A stretch of DNA of 64,000 bases, from the NCBI GenBank assembly GCA_025359625.1, contig JANYFT010000365.1, positions 1 through 64,000 on the forward strand, written 5' to 3'. The stretch is from Ferruginibacter sp. Its GTDB lineage: Bacteria > Bacteroidota > Bacteroidia > Chitinophagales > Chitinophagaceae. Made by a program: the position numbers and the translations under genes. Below are positions 29,295-39,338 of the stretch, one piece after another. The first letter of the stretch is position 1. Each line of letters opens with the position of its first letter. The notes under the pieces are model-generated. The model ran no database searches, was not told where the DNA came from, and was given only the letters and a program-made list of their open reading frames with translations.

Positions 29295-30086
29295 TTACTG
29301 TAATGCTGCACCAAACACTTTTTCAAAATTTGCTTTCACCTTGTTTTTTGCATCTTCATAATCAACAAAACGGTTTAACTCTTTTTGCAGGGATGTTACT
29401 TTTTTATTTTCTATGCCACAGGGAATAATGGTATTGAAATAACTAAGGTCGGTGTTAACATTAAATGCAAAGCCATGCATGGTAATCCAGCGGCTGCAAC
29501 GCACACCCATGGCACAAATTTTTCTTTCGCTGCCGGGTATACCAGCATTTATCCATACCCCTGTTTCACCTTTGCTGCGTTCGCCTTTTAAACCATATTC
29601 CTGTAGGGTAAGTATAATCACTTCTTCCAGTGAACGAAGGTATTTGCCAATATCTGTATAATATTTTTCCAGGTCAATGATAGGATACCCAACAATTTGT
29701 TGTGGCCCGTGGAAAGTAATATCTCCTCCCCTGTTGGTTTTAAAATATTGTATGCCTTTTAGCGCCATTTCTTCTTCGCTAATTAAAATATTTTCAGCAT
29801 GTCCGCTTTTACCTAAAGTTAATACTGGCGGGTGTTCGCATAAAAGAAAATGATGCTGCGTTGCAGGTATTGTTTGTTCTCCTCGTAAATCAGCATTGAT
29901 AGTCTGCTGGGCCTTACCCGGCTCTAAATTAGTATTTGCAAGTTCTCTTTTTCTTAGTAAAGATTTAATACCCACATTTTGCTGAAACAATCGCTCCTGA
30001 TAATCCCAGGCCGACTGGTAATCAATTAAACCTAAATCTTTAAACAATACAATCTGCTTATCCAAGGTAATTAGTTTATTTTGCAA
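29295..30086 (-). CDS. lipB: Lipoyl(octanoyl) transferase
   Basis: LCEHPPVLTLGKSGHAENIL; TNRGGDITFHGPQQIVGYPIIDL; GVWINAG..KICAMGVRCSRWITMHGFAFNV. Confidence 0.95.
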   Translation of the reverse strand: MQNKLITLDKQIVLFKDLGLIDYQSAWDYQERLFQQNVGIKSLLRKRELANTNLEPGKAQQTINADLRGEQTIPATQHHFLLCEHPPVLTLGKSGHAENILISEEEMALKGIQYFKTNRGGDITFHGPQQIVGYPIIDLEKYYTDIGKYLRSLEEVIILTLQEYGLKGERSKGETGVWINAGIPGSERKICAMGVRCSRWITMHGFAFNVNTDLSYFNTIIPCGIENKKVTSLQKELNRFVDYEDAKNKVKANFEKVFGAALQ

Positions 30087-30210
30087 AGTTAATTGAATCG
30101 GGTATCATCTAATAAGCAGTGTAGCAGTAGGGAGTATTGAATAAAAAGAATAAAACATCAGGTATCAATTAAGCATCATCAATTATCAATTAAAAATTAT
30201 CAATAAAAAA

Positions 30211-31272
30211 ATGACCAACGAAATAATAGCCACCGCTGAAGAAGACCTGCAGGAAAATGAAGAGTTGTATGAAAGACTGGTGATTGAAATTGCCAAAGGG
30301 CAGGAAGCTCTTCGCATTGATAAATTTTTAATGCATCGCATTGAAGGTGCCACCCGCAATAAAATTCAGCAGGGTATTGATAATGAAATGGTGCTGGTGA
30401 ATGATAAGCCGATAAAGGCTAATTATAAAGTGAAGCCTTACGATAAAATTATAGTTTTCGATAACCGCCATCCCGAAAGCAATAATATTATTCCAGAAAA
30501 TATGCCGCTTAATATTGTGTTTGAAGATGAGGATGTTTTACTCATCAACAAACCTGCAGGGCTTGTGGTGCATCCCGGCAGCGGCAATCCCAATGGCACT
30601 CTGATTAATGGTGTTGCTTATTATTTACAGCAGCAAAATCCTGAGCTGGAAGAAAATGGGTTACCCCGTTTTGGGATGGTACACCGGATAGATAAAAACA
30701 CTACCGGTTTATTGGTGCTGGCCAAAACGCCCAAGGCCATGACGGACCTTGCCAAACAATTTTTTAATCATACTGTACACCGCCGCTACATTGCTTTGGT
30801 ATGGGGCGATTTTGAAGAGAACGAAGGCACCATCCGTGGCCATGTGGGCCGCCACCAGCGTTTTAGAAAATTATTTACTACCTACCCTGATGGCGAGCAT
30901 GGCAAAGAAGCCATCACTCATTATAAAGTGCTGGAACGTTTTAATTATGTAACACTGATAGAATGTCGCCTTGAAACGGGCCGCACACACCAGATACGGG
31001 TACACATGCAATACATTGGCCACCCTTTATTTAATGATGATTTTTATGGTGGCGATAAAATTGTAAAAGGTACCATCTTTACCAAATACAAACAGTTTGT
31101 AGATAATTGTTTTGCCCTTTGCCAACGGCAAGCATTACATGCTAAGGAGTTGGGCTTTACACATCCTACTACCAAACAACCCATTTTATTTGAAAGTAAT
31201 TTACCCGATGATATGTTGGCCGTTATTGAAAAATGGAGAAAGTACAGTGAAAATAAAAATGATATTGGGTAA
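30211..31272 (+). CDS. RluA/RluD-family 23S rRNA pseudouridine synthase
   Basis: S4-like N-terminus LRIDKFLMHRIEGATRNKIQ; catalytic MVHRIDKNTTGLLVLAKT; ECRLETGRTHQIRVHM. Confidence 0.95.
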   Translation: MTNEIIATAEEDLQENEELYERLVIEIAKGQEALRIDKFLMHRIEGATRNKIQQGIDNEMVLVNDKPIKANYKVKPYDKIIVFDNRHPESNNIIPENMPLNIVFEDEDVLLINKPAGLVVHPGSGNPNGTLINGVAYYLQQQNPELEENGLPRFGMVHRIDKNTTGLLVLAKTPKAMTDLAKQFFNHTVHRRYIALVWGDFEENEGTIRGHVGRHQRFRKLFTTYPDGEHGKEAITHYKVLERFNYVTLIECRLETGRTHQIRVHMQYIGHPLFNDDFYGGDKIVKGTIFTKYKQFVDNCFALCQRQALHAKELGFTHPTTKQPILFESNLPDDMLAVIEKWRKYSENKNDIG

Positions 31273-31311
31273 ATATTTTAAAAATTCTATGTAGGCTTGG
31301 TTTATTTAAAG

Positions 31312-31686
31312 ATGGATGCAAGTAATAAAAATACTCACTTGTGGAATTTGTGGAAGCAGTAAGACAATTTATTTTTAATTACCGATAAAGAATTGGTCAA
31401 GAAATAAAATGGAATGCTCCTTATTTTTCTTTTATTGCAGGGAAATTATACCACTCAATCCATAAGAATGTAAAAGATATATTGTAGTATTTAACCTGTT
31501 TAAAAAAAATTGCATCCCCTTGGCTTTCCAACCGGGGCAAAGGTAAACGACCAATCAGGTTTACGGGAAGGCGACAAAGCAGACGGAAGAAAGATAGCCA
31601 TGTTTTATAGCATGGAAGGCGTAAAATTGAAAGAGAAGATAATGAAAAAAGTTATAAAAAGTTGGCTGAAAATATTGAACAAATAA
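31312..31686 (+). pseudogene. Decayed DUF1801/YdhG-like small protein
   Basis: Joined frames: VEFVEAVRQFI..., RIGQEIKWNAPYFSFIAGKLYHS, then KLHPLGFPTGAKVNDQSGLREGDKADGRKIAMFYSMEGVKLKEKIMKKVIKSWLKILNK*; several stops and frameshifts. Confidence 0.75.
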
Positions 31687-31689
31687 AAC

Positions 31690-32169
31690 TCATACCCTTT
31701 CAATTTTACAGATATAACAGCATGCTTCCGCACTGCGTGCAGGCAGGTATACCACTTCAGGATGTTCATCAAATATTTTCATAATCAGTTCGTCCACATC
31801 ATCGTCACCAACCAGTTGCGCAATTACCATCATTTGCCATTTATCATAACCTATAAGTGTTAAATGAAAGTGCTCCTTATCCATTTTTATTGCTGGTGGA
31901 AAACGATGAATGTCTTTATATGCTTCCACCTCTTCTTTATTAATAAATATCGGCCCTGGCTGATTAAATGCGTTGCCAACCATAAATGGATTGTGGGATA
32001 AAAGTAACCGCATATCTTCACCTGTTGTAAAAGGTTGCAAAGAAACCCTGCAGGGGCCTCTTCCGGTTGCCACCTGTTCAATTAAGGTATTGACAAAATA
32101 ATCCATTTTTGTTTTCCGAATTTTTTGTGCATATTCCGCACTTAAAGGAACAATCCTAAATGGTTTCAT
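31690..32169 (-). CDS. Hypothetical protein
   Basis: 159-aa ORF, no recognised motif. Confidence 0.65.
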   Translation of the reverse strand: MKPFRIVPLSAEYAQKIRKTKMDYFVNTLIEQVATGRGPCRVSLQPFTTGEDMRLLLSHNPFMVGNAFNQPGPIFINKEEVEAYKDIHRFPPAIKMDKEHFHLTLIGYDKWQMMVIAQLVGDDDVDELIMKIFDEHPEVVYLPARSAEACCYICKIERV

Positions 32170-32544
32170 TTGTAAAATTTTAGTTCTGCAAAGTTGTACA
32201 AATGGGTGCAGAAGAAAAACCCGAAACTTGCTATGTTATGGTTGTAATTGGGGATATAATCCTGCAATAAAAAGAGCGAGAATGCCGCTGTTAAACTTTA
32301 TCACAAACAGCAAGAGACTGCACCATAAAAAATTATTATTATAAACGGGCTAGCATTGTTTCAAAGCACTAATAATAAACTCAGCCATCTTTTTTAAAAG
32401 CGGCTGTATTATATTTTGAACATGCATCCTGTGACTTGGTTCTTAATACTTCGTAAGGATATTACTCTTTATTTTTTTATAGGATAAAACGGAAAAATAA
32501 TAAAAAAAAGGATAAGGCCATTTTGTTTTAACTTCAAATTTATT

Positions 32545-33585
32545 ATGAATATAGAATTGCTTATACCGATAGCTTTCAAAAACATGCTGCAAAGCAACAA
32601 TACTAATGCTATTATTTTAGCGGGTGATATTGGTGGCACAAAAGCTAATATACAACTTAGCCATTATTCAGCGGGTAGCCTGCAAACTATTAAAGAGAGC
32701 CGCTATGTTACTAAAAATTTTAACTCATTTAATGATATTCTTACCCACTTTCTTGAAGGGCAAGCACAGCCTGATAAAATTTGTTTTTCTGTTGCAGGAC
32801 CCGTAATAGAAGGAAAAGTGAAGTTCACCAACCTTAGCTGGCAAATTGATACTGTGGAGATAAGCCATCACGTTGGCGGCCGTCCTGTCGCAATTTTAAA
32901 CGACCTCGAATCTACGGCATATGGACTGGCAGCACTAAAAAAAGAGGAGTTAAATCTACTTTACTCAGGATCAAATGAAACACCCGGAAATATTGCCATA
33001 CTTGCTGCTGGTACAGGCCTCGGCGAAGCAGGGCTATTCTTCGATGGTAACCAATATCACCCTTTTGCTACAGAGGGGGGCCATAGCGATTTCGCACCCC
33101 GTTCTTCACAGGACATAAATATGTTGACCTTTTTGCTGGAAAGACACGAACATGTGAGCTGGGAAAGGTTGCTTAGTGGCAATGGTATTTTTACAATCTG
33201 GGAATATCTTACGCTGGTAGAGAAAAAAGAAAGCCCTTCATGGCTGCTGCAACAAATGGAAAATACAGATCCTGCCCCCATAATAAGTAAGGCTGCTTTG
33301 GAGGGAGCCTGCCCCGTTTGTATGGAAACAATGGAAATTTTTAACCGCTATTTAGCAACCGAAGCAGTTAACATGATTTTGAAATTAAAAGCTACTGGGG
33401 GCATTTATCTTGCTGGTGGCATTGCGCCAAAAATTTTTCCACTACTAAACCCTGCTACATGGAAAGATGTTTTTACCAAGAGTGGCCGCATGAGCCAATT
33501 GCTCAAAAAAGTATCGGTTTATGTAGTGCTGAATGAAAAAGCACCAATGCTTGGTGCCAGTTATTTTGCCTGTTTAAATATGTAA
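32545..33585 (+). CDS. glk: Glucokinase
   Basis: ILAGDIGGTKANIQL; NDLESTAYGLAAL; ILAAGTGLGEAGL; EGGHSDFAPR. Confidence 0.93.
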   Translation: MNIELLIPIAFKNMLQSNNTNAIILAGDIGGTKANIQLSHYSAGSLQTIKESRYVTKNFNSFNDILTHFLEGQAQPDKICFSVAGPVIEGKVKFTNLSWQIDTVEISHHVGGRPVAILNDLESTAYGLAALKKEELNLLYSGSNETPGNIAILAAGTGLGEAGLFFDGNQYHPFATEGGHSDFAPRSSQDINMLTFLLERHEHVSWERLLSGNGIFTIWEYLTLVEKKESPSWLLQQMENTDPAPIISKAALEGACPVCMETMEIFNRYLATEAVNMILKLKATGGIYLAGGIAPKIFPLLNPATWKDVFTKSGRMSQLLKKVSVYVVLNEKAPMLGASYFACLNM

Positions 33586-33715
33586 TGATTTTTGCAGACT
33601 TAAGTTTGTGTAAGCAACCATTTTAGATTACAATAACAGCTTACGGTTAAACAGTAAAAAAATAAATAAACAGGTAATAATATCAAATGTTTTTATTGAC
33701 TTTCATGCAGGCAAA

Positions 33716-34501
33716 TTATTGCTCACCCAGCTTAATTAATATTTTTATACCGGTCATATAATACCAGTCCTTTGCTTCCGGATTACCTCTTATTCTACCT
33801 GCAACAGCAGTAGCCGGAGTTTTGTACCGCCATGCCAATTCTGCTGCTTCGGAGCCCCTGTTGGTCAGCAGCAATTGTGGATTGGCATAAGTGCTGCTTA
33901 CATCATCCAGATAATCTGTGTTAGTGTAGCGAAAACCTAGTTCGTAAATAAGGTCGTACCTGTCATTTACTTTATATTTCCAGCCAAGCCCAAAAGGTAT
34001 GCACGCCCTTGTTAGTGAATACATAAATCTGTTAGGGTATTCTGCCAACCCCTGTCCCTCTGTTCCAAGAGGTTGCAAAAAAGTTTTTTTATTGTTTTTA
34101 TCGTACGTATAAGGGTTAAAATGAAAAAAGCCTACCCCTGCAAACAGGTAAGGATATCCATCATATTCAGCAGGATCCACCAGGTTTATCTCAACGCATA
34201 AATTACCTTCCAGGATATTACTTTTGAAACTTAGATTGCGCCTTTGCAAATCAGTACTCTTACTATTTGCATCACTCCCTTTTATTTTACCATAGCCAAT
34301 GCCAGCCCGCAGTGCAATAAAATTATTAGGCAGCAGGTATTTAAGGTTAAGGTTTACTGCAGGTCCCAGTGTTTTAAAATCAACACCAGTAGCGGCCAAA
34401 TCACCATGATAACCTGTTGCACCAACCATTAATTCTGCCTGCCATTGCTGCGCAACACAGGTATTAACAAGGAATATAAAAACAACTGTAAAAAATTTCA
34501 T
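33716..34501 (-). CDS. DUF6089-like outer membrane/exported protein
   Basis: Signal peptide; AELMVGATGYHGDLA; alternating beta-barrel pattern. Confidence 0.7.
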   Translation of the reverse strand: MKFFTVVFIFLVNTCVAQQWQAELMVGATGYHGDLAATGVDFKTLGPAVNLNLKYLLPNNFIALRAGIGYGKIKGSDANSKSTDLQRRNLSFKSNILEGNLCVEINLVDPAEYDGYPYLFAGVGFFHFNPYTYDKNNKKTFLQPLGTEGQGLAEYPNRFMYSLTRACIPFGLGWKYKVNDRYDLIYELGFRYTNTDYLDDVSSTYANPQLLLTNRGSEAAELAWRYKTPATAVAGRIRGNPEAKDWYYMTGIKILIKLGEQ

Positions 34502-34848
34502 AATCAGGATAGCTTTGTTTTGTAAAAATAATACTAAAATAAGTCTTTTTATTATATTTCTATTATAAAAATACTTGCACTTATGCCTTTTTGTTTCTAT
34601 TTAATTCTTCATGGCCCTACTTTATAAATGGTGCCAGCAATTTAAATACTTCTTAAACGGAGCAACTTTCATTACTGGGTCCGAATTTGCCCTTTAACAT
34701 TATGCTCTATGACAATTATTACTTCGATATTTTCTGTAACAATTTACCGTATAAAACCTATAGCTTATTTGTTAAATAGTGTTTTCGCTTTCAATAAAAT
34801 GTGGCTTCCTCTAACCCTAAACAATTTTCAGACAAGGAGAAAAAGAGC

Positions 34849-35769
34849 TTATTTAAAATTAAAGAGTGTTGCGGTAAATATGCCCCTCTCCCGCTTTTTA
34901 AAAATTACTTTCCAGTCACCGTTATACCGAATTAATACAGGTACCAGATAAGTGCCGGCATGTGCCAGTTGTACTTCCATCTGCACTTTAAAATCGTATA
35001 CGCCTGCATCGTAACTTAATGTATAATTTCGGGCTACCACTTCAAAGGTTTTATCATTAAACCAGGTAATCATTTCATCAACCACTACACTGTCTTCTTT
35101 GCCTGGTTTTACTTTTTGTTTAAAAATATAACAACTTGTTTGATTGTACTCTGCCATATCCACACTCATATCATAGACGCCGGCCAATTCATCATCATAA
35201 ATAGCTGTTTTATCCGCAATAAAGGGTAGCCCTTTTATTTTTTCTCCGGGATTAAAAAACAACATCTTTAATTGTTCCTTATGCTTTTCCAGCCCGGTTT
35301 TTCCTGTAGTGCTAAACGTTGAACCGGCCACGATATTATCTTCCCCGCAAACCATGCCATTGGTAAAAAAAAGTGAGGCATACATTTGGGCAGTGTAATA
35401 ATTATATTGATGATCATCTGTGTAAAAATCACCGGAACTTTGTTCTTCCAGTACTTCCATCCGCCTGCAATTACTATCCCTTACCTGTTTGGTTTTACCA
35501 AATAACGTTGCCTGGTTGTTGCCGCTTTTATCCAGCATCCTTACATCATTGATAGCATTATAATTGAGCACACGCAGATTGAGAAACGCTTTATAAAAAG
35601 TAGTGTCGTTTTTTACACGGTCAATAAACGCTGGCACGTTTAATTTATTATTTATAACTACTTCTGTAAGTGTGATTGTTTTTTTTCCAATCAATACTGC
35701 ACTGTCCTGGGCCATGCTACAAGCACCAGCCAGCATACTAAAAAAAACAGCAATGATCTTTTTTATCAT
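34849..35769 (-). CDS. Hypothetical exported protein
   Basis: 306 aa with signal peptide MIKKIIAVFFSMLAGACSMA. Confidence 0.65.
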   Translation of the reverse strand: MIKKIIAVFFSMLAGACSMAQDSAVLIGKKTITLTEVVINNKLNVPAFIDRVKNDTTFYKAFLNLRVLNYNAINDVRMLDKSGNNQATLFGKTKQVRDSNCRRMEVLEEQSSGDFYTDDHQYNYYTAQMYASLFFTNGMVCGEDNIVAGSTFSTTGKTGLEKHKEQLKMLFFNPGEKIKGLPFIADKTAIYDDELAGVYDMSVDMAEYNQTSCYIFKQKVKPGKEDSVVVDEMITWFNDKTFEVVARNYTLSYDAGVYDFKVQMEVQLAHAGTYLVPVLIRYNGDWKVIFKKRERGIFTATLFNFK

Positions 35770-36027
35770 GCCTGCAAATTATTACAATTGTGGTTAAAGG
35801 TGTATGGTTTATTGTTTTTAGTTTTATGTTGCTGGATGAGGTTAGCAATTTATGGTTTACTTATTTTGTTTTTGGATGATGGATTGGCAGGTAACTGTAA
35901 CTGCCAATTGATGACAAGGTTATGTTTAGGTTTGATATTTTACTTTTAAATTGCCGGGACGGTGTTTCCTGACCGTTGTTAACTATCAGGTTAGTTTTTA
36001 ATTTTTGAGCTATCTTTCAATGGAGTA

Positions 36028-36606
36028 TTATTTAGGGAAAACCATCCTGTAATCAACACTGACTTTTCCTTTGGAAATGTCGTTGAGCTTTCTTTTTAAT
36101 AAAGTTCTTTTTAGTGGCTTGATGTAATCTATAAACAATTTTCCTTCAATATGATCGTACTCATGCAGTAAAACCCTGGCCGTGATACCATTAAAGGTTT
36201 TTGTGTGTGGTTCAAAATTTTCATCAACATAATCCAGGGTTACAGATTCTTTACGCAATACATCTTCCCTTATTTTTGGTATGCTAAGGCAACCTTCGGT
36301 GTAGCTCCATTCTTCACCAATAAGTTCGGTAATATGAGCATTGATGAATACTCCTTTAAACCCTGGTTCATCGGGGTAATCATCATCATCTTCTTCGTCC
36401 ATATTTTTAAAAACCTGTTCGCTGTCAACTAAAAATAAGCGGATATTTTTATTAACCTGGGGAGCAGCAATACCCACGCCATTACTGGCATACATAGTTT
36501 CCCACATATCCGCAATTAGTTTGGTTAGGCCGGGATAATCAGCATTGATATCATCACAAATTTTTCTTAATACCGGCGAACCGTAAGCTACTATTGGTAA
36601 AATCAT
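36028..36606 (-). CDS. def: Peptide deformylase
   Basis: GVGIAAPQV; EGCLSIP; LLHEYDHIEGKLFIDYI. Confidence 0.95.
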   Translation of the reverse strand: MILPIVAYGSPVLRKICDDINADYPGLTKLIADMWETMYASNGVGIAAPQVNKNIRLFLVDSEQVFKNMDEEDDDDYPDEPGFKGVFINAHITELIGEEWSYTEGCLSIPKIREDVLRKESVTLDYVDENFEPHTKTFNGITARVLLHEYDHIEGKLFIDYIKPLKRTLLKRKLNDISKGKVSVDYRMVFPK

Positions 36607-36609
36607 ATA

Positions 36610-36981
36610 CTATTTTGTAAAGGGTATTATTTCTATCTCTTTTATTTTGAAAAAAGCGGCATCAGAAGTTGCTAATGAAGCGCCCAAATATTTAGCAGTT
36701 GCAGATGATTGCATCAGGCACCTACAAATTATAGGCAAGCCGAAACTTGATTGCCAATTCATTAGTGAAAGGGTTTGTTTCAATCAGGCTAAGCCCATCC
36801 AAAAAGTCTTTTATTATACCTCTTTCTTTTGTTGTTTGTTTAGGGTTTGTTTGTAACTCAATGTCCGAAATTGAAGAAACAGCAATATTAAATTGAGATA
36901 TGATTTCTCCTGCATTTAAATTGCCCGAAAAAAAATAAATCAAACATTAGTATCACAAACAAGCGTTTTATTATTGGCCAT
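36610..36981 (-). pseudogene. Decayed VapC-like PIN-domain toxin
   Basis: Joined frames: MANNKTLVCDTNV | LIYFFSGNLNAGEIISQFNIAVSSISDIELQTNPKQTTKERGIIKDFLDGLSLIETNPFTNELAIKFRLAYNL*VPDAII | ATAKYLGASLATSDAAFFKIKEIEIIPFTK*; one nonsense codon (36722-36724) and at least two frameshifts. Confidence 0.85.
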
Positions 36982-37117
36982 TCCTGATACTTTTTTGATA
37001 CTCCAGCCCATCGCCAAAACTCTTTATTTTACCTAAAGATTTTGCCAGCCATTCTTTTTTGGATAGCATCTCCTCCCTTTTTTTAGCCGCTTTCTTTTTT
37101 GCTTTTGCTTTTTCCAT
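36971..37117 (-). CDS. Small basic protein, putative cognate antitoxin-position ORF
   Basis: 48 aa MEKAKAKKKAAKKREEMLSKKEWLAKSLGKIKSFGDGLEYQKSIRNGQ*; 3' end overlaps the start of the PIN relic. Confidence 0.6.
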   Translation of the reverse strand: MEKAKAKKKAAKKREEMLSKKEWLAKSLGKIKSFGDGLEYQKSIRNGQ

Positions 37118-37141
37118 AACCCAAAATTACAATTATTTATC

Positions 37142-37555
37142 TTATTGAATACTTTGCAGATACTCCTGCAATATAATGGTGGCGGCTATTATATCCACAT
37201 TGCCTTTTATGCGGCGGTCCTTCTTTTTCATGCCCATTTGCAGCATCGCATCTTTGGCCATCTTAGAAGTGTATCGTTCATCTACCGTTTTAATTGGTAT
37301 TTGGGGAAATTCTTTTTTCAATTTTTTAATGGCGGCTTCCGCCAGCGGTGTTCCATGGGTATCACTATCGTCCCAATTTTTGGGCAGGCCGATGATGATA
37401 AGTTCTACTTCTTCCGTTAAAAAATATTTTTTAAGATAAGGGAAGAGCTCTTTGGACTCAATGGTAATCAGGCCCGTTGCAATAATCTGTAGCGGATCTG
37501 TCACTGCAAGGCCCGTTCTTTTTCCACCATAATCTATTGCCAGTATTCGTGCCAT
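37142..37555 (-). CDS. ruvX: Putative pre-16S rRNA nuclease / Holliday junction resolvase YqgF
   Basis: MARILAIDYGGKRTGLAVTDPLQIIATGL; VDERYTSKMA. Confidence 0.95.
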   Translation of the reverse strand: MARILAIDYGGKRTGLAVTDPLQIIATGLITIESKELFPYLKKYFLTEEVELIIIGLPKNWDDSDTHGTPLAEAAIKKLKKEFPQIPIKTVDERYTSKMAKDAMLQMGMKKKDRRIKGNVDIIAATIILQEYLQSIQ

Positions 37556-37558
37556 GAT

Positions 37559-37606
37559 CTAATGTAATAATGTTCTAATTTGCTAATGTGCTAATGTGCT
37601 AATGTG
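37559..37606. repeat. 8-bp tandem repeat, 6 units (3 exact CTAATGTG plus 3 degenerate)
   Basis: ctaatgta ataatgtt ctaatttg ctaatgtg ctaatgtg ctaatgtg. Confidence 0.9.
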
Positions 37607-38541
37607 TTGGAATGCGTAAAAATATCCAGTAAAACGAACACGGCGAATACTACCGAAGCTATCCCATTGGCCGTCATAAAGGCGACGTTTACTTTGCTAA
37701 GATCGTTTGGCTTAACGATAGAATGCTGATAAATAAGCATGCCAATAAATACTCCAATGCCAATATAATACCACCAGCCGAAATAGCCATACAGTCCGGC
37801 AAATACAACACAGGCAGCCGATAGCAGATGTAATAATTCTGACACCCGTAAAGCTTTTGTTTTACCCAGCCAGGCCGGCATTGAAAATAGTTTTTGCGAC
37901 TGGTCGAACTCCACATCCTGTAGGGCATAAATAATATCAAAACCACTTACCCAAAAAATTACGGCCAATGAAAATAAGATGGGTAAAAAAGCAAATGCAC
38001 CGGTAACAGCAAGATAGGCACCAATGGGAGCAAGACTTAAACCAACACCCAATACCAAATGGCAGAGCGGTGTAAAGCGTTTGGTATAACTGTAAAATAA
38101 AATAACAAATAACGCCACCGGCGATAAAAAGAAACATATCCTGTTAATAAAAAAAGTAGCGGTAATAAACAACAGGCAGTTAATGATAACAAAACGTAAG
38201 GCACTTTCTTTAGAGATGATGCCAGCAGGTATTTCCCGAATGGCAGTACGGGGATTTTTTGCATCAAAGCTTCTATCAAGATATCGGTTGAATGCCATGG
38301 CAGCACTTCTTGCGAAGACCATGCAAAGGATTACAAGAACAAATTTTCCTGCAAATTCATAATTTAGAAATTTTTTCTCAAACTGTTGGAAAACATAAGT
38401 CTCTTTATTATCAGGTTGAAAATAATTGATATCTTTTAATCTGCTAACTATTCCCAAAAAAAATCCAATAATTGCAAACGGCATTGCAAAAATGGTATGA
38501 CTAAACTTTACTAAACTTAAATACTTTTTTATACTACTCAT
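37591..38541 (-). CDS. UbiA-family prenyltransferase (4-hydroxybenzoate/MenA-like)
   Basis: ARSAAMAFNRYLDRSFDAKNPRTAIREIPAG; GFDIIYALQDVEFDQ. Confidence 0.93.
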   Translation of the reverse strand: MSSIKKYLSLVKFSHTIFAMPFAIIGFFLGIVSRLKDINYFQPDNKETYVFQQFEKKFLNYEFAGKFVLVILCMVFARSAAMAFNRYLDRSFDAKNPRTAIREIPAGIISKESALRFVIINCLLFITATFFINRICFFLSPVALFVILFYSYTKRFTPLCHLVLGVGLSLAPIGAYLAVTGAFAFLPILFSLAVIFWVSGFDIIYALQDVEFDQSQKLFSMPAWLGKTKALRVSELLHLLSAACVVFAGLYGYFGWWYYIGIGVFIGMLIYQHSIVKPNDLSKVNVAFMTANGIASVVFAVFVLLDIFTHSNTLAH

Positions 38542-38638
38542 TCAATTAAATATTAAACCGGCAATTCTTCAATACAAAGGTTGCCAACCTTTGCAGCATA
38601 TTAATAATTTGTTAGTCCCCTTGCTAAGGTTGGCAACT

Positions 38639-39196
38639 TTATAACGCTCCACCTTGTCCCCCTTCAGGGGATAGGGGCTTCCTCACCAACTCCCACAACA
38701 CAACACCTGCGGCAGTGGCAATGTTCAATGAATGTTTCATACCTGCCTGTGGTATTTCAATACAACCTGCACATTGCTGAATGGTGCTTTGCTCTACGCC
38801 AGTAACTTCATTGCCAAAAATTACGGCCAGTTTATCGCCTACCTTATAATTAACCTCATTCAGCTTGATGCTTTCTTCAACCTGTTCCACTGCAAATACA
38901 GTGTACCCCAATTCGTGTAATTCGTGTATTGCTAAATTCGTGTTATCAAAATGCTTCCACGCAACTGTGTCCTCAGCTCCCAATGCTGTTTTCTTTATCT
39001 CCTTATGTGGCGGGGTGCAGGTGTAGCCGCAAATATAAATAGCTTCCAGTAAAAAGGCGTCTGCTGTTCTAAAAACACTGCCCACATTGTAAGCACTTCG
39101 TATATTTTCCAACACGGCAATCACCGGAATTTTTTCCGATTGCTTAAACTCATCCACAGTCAACCGATTCAGTTCCTCCATGCTCAGTTTTCTCAT
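38639..39196 (-). CDS. TrmH/SpoU-family RNA methyltransferase
   Basis: VLENIRSAYNVGSVFRTADAF; VIFGNEVTGVEQ; CIEIPQAGMKHSLNIATAAGVVLWE. Confidence 0.93.
   Translation of the reverse strand: MRKLSMEELNRLTVDEFKQSEKIPVIAVLENIRSAYNVGSVFRTADAFLLEAIYICGYTCTPPHKEIKKTALGAEDTVAWKHFDNTNLAIHELHELGYTVFAVEQVEESIKLNEVNYKVGDKLAVIFGNEVTGVEQSTIQQCAGCIEIPQAGMKHSLNIATAAGVVLWELVRKPLSPEGGQGGAL
38654..38675. repeat. 22-bp palindromic repeat, copy 1 (TTGTCCCCCTTCAGGGGATAGG)
   Basis: 21/22 match to 39339-39360. Confidence 0.85.
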
Positions 39197-39338
39197 TTCA
39201 AAAAATTATGTGCAAAAGTAATTCACATTCAGCATAAACATTGCCCAAACTAAGTAAAGCCCTATTTTTGCGCCAATCGAACTTAAAAAAAGTGTACGCT
39301 TAATTTTAAGTATTTCAGAATAGATAAAACTCAGTTTC

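Noticed and set aside
34510-34848. Intergenic region searched for a small gene or relic
   Set aside because: Only short ORFs with no recognisable protein similarity or RNA structure could be read.
37559-37606. Short regular repeats considered as a CRISPR array
   Set aside because: Repeat units are 8 bp with no spacers and no cas genes in the window.
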